NCBI RefSeq assembly: GCF_000313135.1
Contig: NW_004457313.1
Coordinates: forward strand, 186,001 to 250,000
DNA: 64,000 nt
DNA from: Acanthamoeba castellanii str. Neff
Lineage: Eukaryota > Discosea > Longamoebia > Acanthamoebidae
Direction: 5' to 3'
The stretch's first letter is position 1; the number at the start of each line of letters is the position of its first letter. Of this stretch, positions 57,063-64,000 are shown one piece after another. The notes beneath the pieces are model-generated. The model had not been told where the DNA came from, did not search any database, and worked only from the letters and a program-made list of their open reading frames with translations. Position numbers and translations under genes: made by a program.

Positions 57063-59191
57063 TCAGGAGAGGATGACGAAGAACAGGTGGAGGGAGAGGC
57101 ACGCGAGGAGCAGTACGACCAGCTCGAGCGCCAAGCAGCGCCACCACGAGCCGCCCAGTCGGCCGCGGCCGCTGCTCGGCAGAAGCCCGATGGCGGCGGA
57201 AGCGGTGGTGGTGCAGCAGCGCTGGTGAAGATGGTAGCCGAAGAGGGCGACGAGGGAGAGCAGCGCAAGGCCCCCGTACCAGGCATAGATGAGGAGCTGT
57301 CGAGGGAGGAAGCACACATCGACCTCCAGCCTATGGCTGGCGCACCCGCTGCCGTGGTGGTGGTGGGACTCGTTGCAGTCGCTCGAGTGGAGCGAGAGCA
57401 TGGCGAACGAGGGGCGGAGGTTGCCCTGCAGGAAGCTGAAGGTGCCCACCGTCTGCTCGGGAATACCCACGCTCTTCTTGCTCGCCTCGTCCTTCGAGCC
57501 CTGGTCGCGCGGCGGACGATCATCTGGTCGTGCCCAGCGCGTTCCGACCCTGATCGGGCCCGTGGCCTGCGTTCCGGAACCGCGCTCTACGGCGTGGGTC
57601 ACACGGGTGATCGTCGTCTCGCCCGGACCGAGCTCGTCGGTAAGGAACGTAGTGTTCCATTCGCGAACGAGGCGGCCTTCATCGTCGTCGCTTCGGTCGA
57701 AGAAGGAGCGGGTGGGCTCGGTGGATGAGTGAAGCACAACGCACTGATCGTGGTCGTCGCCGCTGAACACGTACACGGGCCGCACGTCGTCGATGATCCG
57801 GCGCGAGAGATGCGGCGCGACCAGGCACTTGTAGGAGAAGCCCTGGCTGTCGGGGATCTGCGGCGAGTTCTTCCGGAGAGGGCCGCACGAGGCGGTCTGC
57901 GGGCGCCACAGCGGGACGTGCGTGAGGAGTACGCGCGGACGCAGCGGCGACGCACCGGCTACAGCCACGCCATAGACATCATTAAGCTTGCAACGCACGC
58001 ACGCGACACAATTGGGGGTGCGCGAGCCATCGAACCGTTTCGGATGTCTTGAAGGAACGCGATGGTCTTGTCGTACGAGCGCTGGTCCCACTCCTCCATC
58101 TCCAACGCGGCCGAGGAGAGCAACACGAATTCGAACTCGCCCACCCGCACGCTGGGACACGCCAACACAACACCACCACGATTGCATGGTGAAAAAAACG
58201 ACGTACGTCGCAAGTGATGACACGACAACCCCGACTCGGACAGAGTCAAAGAAGGTGGTACCGGTTGTTGATGGGTCCAAACGTGCGTTCATAGCGCTCG
58301 GTGAGAGACGCAACGTTAGTGACCTGAAAGCCCACGTCGTGATTGCCTAGGCAAGTCGAATCACTGTTAACAGTGAAAGCCATCAATGGGGCTGAACACG
58401 CGCTTGTGCAGGCCGTTCGTAGGAGTAGGTACGCTACCCGAGATGGTGTACATGCGAGTCACGGGATCGACGAGGCTGAACACGCGCCGATACCGCTCCA
58501 CTTCGCCCTCGTACTCCTCGTCCTTGAGCCTGTCGCCACCACCACGACCACCACCAGATCAGATCAGTGATCAGCTGCTCCCAGGAGCCACGCAAGCCAG
58601 ACCGGCGTCAATCGTTATTACGAAGGAGGCCCGGCCTCGCGGGTTTGTTGTTACCATTTGGTGGAGTCAAGCAGGTCGCCCAGCACGAATACGTGGGTGG
58701 GAACCAGGTGCCTCTGCAGGAAGTAGAAGCTACGTCGCATGTACAGATCCGAGTAGAACTGAATCGCGTCGGCCAGCACCCCGCCTGGAGAAGCTCTGGT
58801 CAGGCTCAGCCCACCGGGTGAAGTCAAGGCCTTGGTGGTGCGGTTCACCGTCGTACCTTTGGAGGTGAAGCGGTACGAGTACCGGTCGGTCAGCTGTGGG
58901 TCGGCGATGAGCGCCACGTGAGTGGTCTGGCCGCGAGTGGCCGTGGCGGGGGGATGGTGATGAGCCGCGGGCCAGCGGCAGGCGAGGAAGGCCATCTGGA
59001 AGACGAGAAACTCGCACCACAGCATCGTGATTGCCCAGACCGCCTGTGACAGGGCCAAGTGGCACAAGCAGGCTCAGCACCACACAAAAAAGAGGGGCAG
59101 ACCCGCGGGGGGGGGGCGGACCAGAAGACACAGCAAAGCGGGCGATGCTTGCGACACCAGCTGCCGTACAAGAGCGAGGGGGGCTGACCAT
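57063..59191 (-). CDS. MPPE1: Metallophosphoesterase of the PGAP5/Cdc1/Ted1 family
   Basis: N-terminal membrane segment MLWCEFLVFQMAFLACRW (ATG at 59025; an upstream exon from ATG 59191, splicing into AVWAITMLW, is plausible). Metal-binding motifs: VALIADPQLTD (D-x-Q in place of D-x-H), VFVLGDLLDSTKW, GNHDVGF, LLTHVPLWR and VFSGDDHDQC. Then come the family ends HAVERGSGTQATGP and VGTFSFLQGNLRPSFAMLSL (the human MPPE1 equivalent has SFSWRNRNNPSFIM). Two C-terminal membrane helices follow: LLIYAWYGGLALLSLVALF and LALELVVLLLACLSLHLFFV, stop at 57063. In animals and yeast these enzymes remove an ethanolamine phosphate from GPI glycans in the ER, so the same is inferred. DxQ and the GDDHD motif depart from the consensus H residues and could alter metal preference. 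Confidence 0.85.
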
Positions 59192-59596
59192 GCTTGTCGG
59201 CCACCGTTCTGGTTGATCTGCAGATGTAAGTGCAAGTCAAGCCTCAACAAAGATGTTTGGGGGGGGTACTGCAGTTGATTTTCGGTGGGGACGGGCGAGG
59301 GACAGGGCGATGCCGGCGTTCGCGTCGCCGAAGTCAGCCGCGGCTTCTTCGTCCACAACCCAGGAAGCACCACCGATGACCTTGCGCTGCAGCATTCCCG
59401 CTGCTGCCAACCTCCATGAAACCAGGACACTGGTTGATCAAAGCCGGCCCTTGTCTACCCTGAATTCCTCTGGCTACTGCAGACACAGAGGCAATGATGA
59501 TTGGGGGGCAGAAAAAGCTCCAATGGCGCTTACGAATAAAAAAACATTTTCGCCGTCGACAAGAATCCCTGGGTGGCGAGCAAGGCAAAAAGACAT
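59192..59596. other. Intergenic, no gene seen
   Basis: About 400 bp upstream of the metallophosphoesterase and before the second tRNA-Ala. Short frames on both strands without recognisable features. It includes a G8 run near 59260. Confidence 0.45.
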
Positions 59597-59669
59597 TGGA
59601 GGAGAAGGGTATCGATCCCTTTACCTCTCGCATGCTAAGCGAGCGCTCTACCATCTGAGCTACACCCCC
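59597..59669 (-). tRNA. tRNA-Ala (anticodon AGC), second identical copy
   Basis: Its 73 bases are identical to the tRNA at 56047-56119 but in inverted orientation. It has the same G3:U70 pair and U-U mismatch. A T5 run lies just downstream on its strand (CTTTTTG, near 59586-59592). The 5 bases immediately upstream (GTAAC) also match the other copy. Confidence 0.95.
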
Positions 59670-60965
59670 GTTACTTGGTGGCCACAAGTATTCTGTTTTT
59701 CAAAGGGGTGCTCAGACGTTACAGCGGCAGACCAAGCAGGAAAAAAGGAGATATACTGAGCTAGGACGGCTGCATGTTCGGCAGTGCGGTTATAGTGGGG
59801 ATCCCTTCTTGAGAGGCCCCAAGAAGCAGTTTGATTCCACCGTCGGCATCCCCCCGCCCGCGGCCGAGGAGTTCGTGACCAAGAGGGGTAGAGGTGCCCG
59901 TGTCGCCCCTTCAGCAGTACAAGCTCGCATCGCGCGCCCGAAAGGCAGACGAACATTTTGTTTGGCGTTTGCTCCTCCGCCGGCATTAGGCAAGTGGTTA
60001 CCGGTCAACACCACGACGGGGAGGAGCTGCAGACTTCCACCAGCAACACCACCAACACTAGACCTATGGCGTCCGCGGACGGGTGCGTCCGGCCGCTGGC
60101 CAAGAGCCGAACGAAGCGCTACCGGTATGTGAAGCCCTCCCCCTCCCCCTTTGAGAAGACGACCACAACAAAGAAGAAGAAGGAGAAGGCTGCTCACTTG
60201 TTTGTTGGTCTGGACCCTATGCACAGGTGGTCATATTTGTGGTTTATTGTGTACTAGTCGTTCATCATTTGTAACCCGCAGCAGCGAAAAGATGAAAGGC
60301 AAGCGGGGGGGGGGGCGAAGAAACTCTTGGTGTAGTTGTGGTCGAGCACCACTCGATGGCGGGCTCACCATCCCAAGCTGTGCTTACAAGCTGAGAGAGG
60401 GAGAGTAGTCGTACAGGCACACGTCCTTGGGGCGGGGCGGGCGGGCGGTAGTAGAGCTGCTAATCTTGTTGCAGAAGGGTGAAACGATGAGGATGCCATG
60501 AGTCGTCAGGATCGATGTTCAAAGTCGTCAAGAGTGGTGCGTGAAAGCTGTGATGTTGGTGGTGCCCATCGAGCTCGATGGGCAAGGGGGGAGGAAGAAG
60601 TAAAAGAAGAGTTGTTTCGATTTGTCCCCAAAGGCGCGCCGTTTGCCAGCTCTTGATGCTCTAACATCTCTAGGGCTCAGGCTTGAGACCGAGAAGATGA
60701 GGTGGAGAGAGGGGGCGAGAGAGGTGTGGTGCACCACCGCGTTGCTTTCATCTCTTCCTCCCCCGGCCCCCTGAAGTGTTCGAGTTTTTACTTTATTTGT
60801 GTGATCGTGATTGGTGCCCTTTTCCTCCGCTTCCCTTTTTGGGCACTGTGTTTTTGGGGTAACGTGGCCAGTCGCCGTGACCTTCGCGAGGACCAAGAAG
60901 GTGGAGCGTTGGCCTTTTTCTTTTGTCGTTTCAACCTACAAGCAAGTAACACACAGCTCACCAAC
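59670..60965. other. 1.3 kb with no confident gene; coding-like fragment at 59820-59995
   Basis: Mostly unassigned. A rightward stretch from about 59826 reads FDSTVGIPPPAAEEFVTKR, then after a GGGG run one frame over VEVPVSPLQQYKLASRARKA ending RLLLRRH at about 59988. It looks like the C-terminus of a real gene with a one-base frame break, but I do not recognise it and see no upstream partner. Frames at 60702 lack an ATG and overlap the next gene's start only by chance. A G-run (about 60305-60315) is present. Confidence 0.35.
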
Positions 60966-62302
60966 ATGATGAACAACACTATCATGTTTGCCGTTTGGTT
61001 CTTGGCTATGTTGACCCTCACGATCGGGTTCCTCTTCACCACCGCCAGCCCAACCTTCGCCACCATCGACTCGGCCGTTCGCAAGGAGCAGTCGATCGTA
61101 CCTCTGGCCAGCTTCACTTCTACCAATGACGACCACTTCTGGTCGTTGTTGGTGGCGAAGTCTGCCCGCTCCACGAAGGAGGTTCCGCCGTTCCGCGTCG
61201 GCCGCCATTACATCACGACGGAGAAGAGTCTGTGGACCCTTTCGGTCGAGCAACGACACCACTACACCATGTGTGTGGTGCTGTTCGACATGGTGATCAT
61301 CGCGTTGATCACCACCGTTCTCACCAAGGCCATCAACGTACGTCCCATTTACTCAGTTGTGCTTTTGATTATTATCGTTTATTATTCTGCATTTGATTAA
61401 TCGCAACAACACACATTAGAAACGCACGGAAGCCGCCCGACAGCAATGGGCGGCCCACTTGCTGGCCATTGTCGAGGCGGCAGTCGAGACGGCCAAGAGG
61501 GCCAAGGAGCTGGCCGAGGCCCCCAAGATCACCGCCGAGGAGACGCACCCGCTCGCCTCCCAAGAAGAGATCCCCACCAAGGAGACGCGCCCGCTCGCCA
61601 GCCTGCTCAAGGAGGCCAAAGGCGAGATCGCCTGCCTCAGCACGGCGATGTGCGTGAGCGAGGAATGCCAACAATCTGAAGTCATGACGGTACGCTTCTG
61701 GCCACGTCGCAATTGTTTGCTGATTGTGTTTTCATTAATTAATTAAAACTACACAACAATTAGGAGGAGGCGCACGATGACAACGACGAATTTCAACTCA
61801 ACCCAATGCTGATGGGCCAGTTCATCGACGTGGTCGACCTCCCTCCTATGTACGTCCTTAATACTTCTCCCGATTTGTTTGATTGATTGGCCGCCTCTAA
61901 TCTGGTTGTTCATCATCATCTCATTCATGCAGCGACACCAACTGGTACGAACGGGTCAAGAATCAACGTGAAGAAGAAGAAGAACAAGACCAAGAGATCG
62001 ACGATGCGGAGGAGTGGGTCGTACTTGAGGACCTCCGCGGCCGCCACGCAGGCCCCGAGGAGGCCCCGCTCAACCCGATGACCATGGGCCAGTTTTTCGA
62101 CGTGGCCGACCTCCCGCCGGTGTACGATCAACAGCTCCAGGCCGTACTCAGCCGGCTGCCCGCCGCCCTCCTGTACGCGCTCTCTTTCTCTTTCTTGCTC
62201 GCGTCGTCTGCTCTGAACTCGTTCGCTAACCGTTTGGGTTTACGTTCAAACAGGAACGCGACTGACTTGAGCGAAGGTGGGATGTGGGCCACCATCGCCT
62301 AA
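60966..62302 (+). CDS. Two-pass membrane protein of unknown family with a duplicated NPM-MGQF motif
   Basis: Starts at 60966 (MMNNTIMFAVWFLAMLTLTI) with a membrane helix at residues ~5-27, then a polar region and a second helix near residue 103 (MCVVLFDMVIIALITTVLT). The first intron has a GTACGT donor near 61340. Exon 2 is a charged helix with a two-fold repeat (ETHPLASQEEIP, then ETRPLASLLKEA). Exon 3 carries NPMLMGQFIDVVDLPP; exon 4 has an EEEEEQDQEID stretch and a second copy, NPMTMGQFFDVADLPP. The protein ends NATDLSEGGMWATIA at 62302 if 62173-62253 is removed. That intron is 81 bp, divisible by three and stop-free, so retention would keep the frame. I recognise no family. The duplicated motif and charged linkers suggest tethering or scaffolding. 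Downstream lies the tandem array. Confidence 0.65.
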
Positions 62303-62540
62303 CCGCCACCGCCAACCCTCGAGCAGACGGAGGAGAGCGCGATCGACCTCGACCGCCAAAAAAAAAGAAAAAGAAAGAAAGAAAAGAGAGAGAGGAACGA
62401 CGGGCGACGGACGACCGGCACGACCGGCAAGAAGAACACAACCACCATCAACTACTACAACTACAAAAACAACGAAGACGACCACCCACCGATTATCTCA
62501 AGATCGGCGCGTGGTCACCATCATCAGCGACCACGATAAG

Positions 62541-63288
62541 GGCGAGGACCAGCGCACCCTTCCCGTACGTCCCTTCACTTTCACTTTGCTGCTTCTCAAT
62601 TTGCTTCCATTCACGAACTGACTTCTCATGTTTCTATGTTACGCGTGCGACAGACGCGGGAAGAAGAGTAGCCTGGCCTCGAGCAGTGGCGGCATTCCGG
62701 GCCACAGAGCCCGATGCGCCGACCGCCCGCGATTAGGGCGAGGACCAGCGCACCCTTCCCGTACGTCCCTTCACTTTCACTTTGCTGCTTCTCAATTCTC
62801 TCTCGTTCACGAACTAACTTGGAATATTTCTATGTTATGCGTGCGACAGACGCGGGAAGAAGAGTAGCCTGGCCTCGAGCAGTGGCGGCGGCATTCCGGG
62901 CCACAGAGCCCGATGAGCCGACCGTCAGCGATTAGGGCGAGGACCAGTGCACCCTTCCCGTACGTCATTCAACCTCTCGCTCTATGTGTGCGGCTTCCAT
63001 TCACTGACTAACTTATAATATATTACCCGCACCACAGAAGCGGGAAGAAGCGCAGCCTGGCCTCGAGTGGCGGCAGCATTCCGGGCCACAGAGCCCGATG
63101 CGCCGACCGCCAGCGATTAGGGCGAGGACCAGCGCACCCTTCCCGTACGTCTTTCACTTTCACTTTCACTCTGCTGCTTCTCACTTCTCTCGTTCTCTCA
63201 TTCACGAACTAACTTCTCATGTTTTCAATGTATGCGTGTTGTTCCACATGCAACAGACGCGGGAAGAAGCGTAGCCTGGCCTCCAGGG
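62541..63288 (+). repeat. Tandem array of four ~185-199 bp units resembling an exon-intron cassette
   Basis: The anchor GGCGAGGACCAGCGCACCC occurs at 62541, 62737, 62936 (one base changed) and 63121, so the spacings are 196, 199 and 185 bp. Each unit has the anchor, then CCCGTACGTC (a GTACGT splice-donor lookalike), a pyrimidine-rich stretch with TTTCACTTTGC, then GCGACAG or CACAG followed by CGGGAAGAAG (acceptor lookalike) and CCTGGCCTCGAG, CATTCCGGGCCACAGAGC and the return to the anchor. Translated, the exon-like half reads RGKKSSLASSSGGIPGHRAR in one frame, open in copies 1 and 3 but stopped in copy 2. The fourth unit ends in diverged sequence at about 63288. No long frame spans the whole array, so the copies are probably non-coding or decayed. 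Confidence 0.85.
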
Positions 63289-63394
63289 GGAACGGTAGAT
63301 GTACAGGAACACGGAGAAGATGATGACGACGACATGTAACGAGCATCAACTACTGGCGACAGTGCGATCCCGAGCAATGCCGGGCCATCAAACA

Positions 63395-64000
63395 ATGGTC
63401 CGGGTTGCGTTGATGCGACCTTGCGTGTCTTCCAATTTCTTCTTCTCCTCCTCCTTTTTGTTCTCCTTCGTAAGAGAACCAAACCAAATCGATTGTATCC
63501 TCAAACTCGCCCCATTTCTTCTTCTTCTGCTCAAGGTGCGGCCTTCCAAACCGCTGTGAGAGCACCAGGTGCACGAGCAAGTGGGGGTGGGGTGGTAATA
63601 CGTGGTCCACACATACCTCCGGGTGGGGTACGGTGCCGATGCGCAGACCCTAAAGTTGGCCGCTGGTGGGCATCCTGCCGCGCGCGCTCGTCAACAGCGA
63701 CCGCATCCTGGAGCTCAACCAGGAGGCCCACCTCCAAGTACACCCCTCGCTCTACACGCTTTTTCAGCACCGCACACGCCTTCTTCGTTTGGCACCACCA
63801 CCTCGACTACGTTTTGGCACCATCTTCCCCCGTTTGGCTCCATCTCACGCCCCCCCCCCGAGCGGTGCGAGTAGTACGGGGACGTGTCTCGTGGAGGCTG
63901 GTGCACCTGCGCGGATGTCGATCGCTGATCCCGAGTGCCTCAAGTGGGTGCTGCAGACCGTCAACTTCCGCAACTACGAGAAGGACCCCCACTTGGCCCA
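63395..64000 (+). CDS. Cytochrome P450, N-terminal part (runs off right edge)
   Basis: Proposed exons: 63395-63555 (MVRVALMRPCVSSNFFFSSS, then a hydrophobic stretch CILKLAPFLLLLLKVRPSKP), 63656-63737 (LWPLVGILPRALVNSDRIL and ELNQEAHLQ) and about 63875 to the edge (EAGAPARMSIADPECLKWVL, QTVNFRNYEKDPHLA). The Pro-rich hinge plus WPLVGILP, and the D-P-E-x-x-x-x-V-L...N-F-x-N-Y-x-K pattern, identify the N-terminus of a CYP-type monooxygenase similar to the fatty-acid hydroxylase clans. The membrane anchor suggests ER location. Between the second and third exons the expected YG motif (YGTCLVEAG) is read only if one G of the GGGG at 63878-63881 is dropped, so a frameshift or sequencing error is present. 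Haem-binding Cys lies outside the window. Confidence 0.6.

Noticed and set aside
57087..57728. 213-codon forward frame
   Set aside because: Antisense to the C-terminal exon of the metallophosphoesterase, which has clear motifs.
60702..60965. N-terminal extension of the two-pass membrane protein
   Set aside because: The frame begins at GTG with no ATG until 60966, and the extra sequence lacks coding bias.

Overview
This window looks like nuclear DNA of a gene-dense, GC-rich, intron-rich free-living amoeba, most likely Acanthamoeba or a close relative. That is an inference. It rests on short introns (roughly 60-200 bp) in almost every gene, on small intergenic gaps, and on the gene set: several Ras/Rab GTPases, calmodulin, an RFX-type transcription factor, a SLC44 choline transporter, a VAMP7-type SNARE and cytochrome P450. 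There are no operons, Shine-Dalgarno sites, phage or CRISPR. Gene boundaries below come from joining exons by hand (GT/AG sites, phase and protein similarity), so internal exons are reliable and some first exons are not.

Layout. 1-2161 (-): SAM-PB1-PAS signalling protein running off the left edge. 2511-9173 (+): mitochondrial ATP synthase epsilon, an RRM/RGG RNA-binding protein (with a short N gap) and a RhoGEF (DH-PH). 10391-13623 (-): LysM protein and MORN-repeat protein. 13723-16905 (+): AlkD-like DNA alkylation repair protein and a SET/extended-PHD chromatin protein. 16965-24554 (-): intronless RibD/DHFR-like reductase, F-box protein, a mitochondrial-looking unknown, and M13 metallopeptidase copy 1. 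24855-29058: a Rab GTPase head to head with an ankyrin/F-box/Rab-like fusion. 29094-31370 (-): choline transporter-like protein, divergent from a Rab22-like GTPase (31732-32848, +). 32997-37522: calmodulin (-), UBFD1 (+), ZNF277 (+). 37626-40381 (-): acylphosphatase with a lysine-rich tail, NIPSNAP, and a small unknown protein. 40530-43845 (+): secreted protein of unknown family. 43994-53558 (-): an unknown with a GSRA motif, M13 copy 2, and the RFX factor. 54252-56865 (+): VAMP7-like SNARE, tRNA-Ala(AGC), Ras. 57063-59669 (-): PGAP5/Cdc1-like metallophosphoesterase and an identical second tRNA-Ala. 60966-62302 (+): unknown two-pass membrane protein, followed by a four-copy, ~190 bp tandem array that looks like a duplicated exon-intron cassette. 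63395 to the right edge (+): start of a cytochrome P450 with an apparent one-base frame problem.

Themes. Several genes serve small-GTPase signalling and membrane traffic (RhoGEF, three Ras/Rab proteins, one Rab-like fusion, VAMP7), but the neighbours do not form a pathway cluster. The most unusual single gene is the ankyrin-F-box-GTPase fusion, which lacks a recognisable guanine-specificity (NKxD) motif. The least explained structure is the tandem array at 62.5-63.3 kb.
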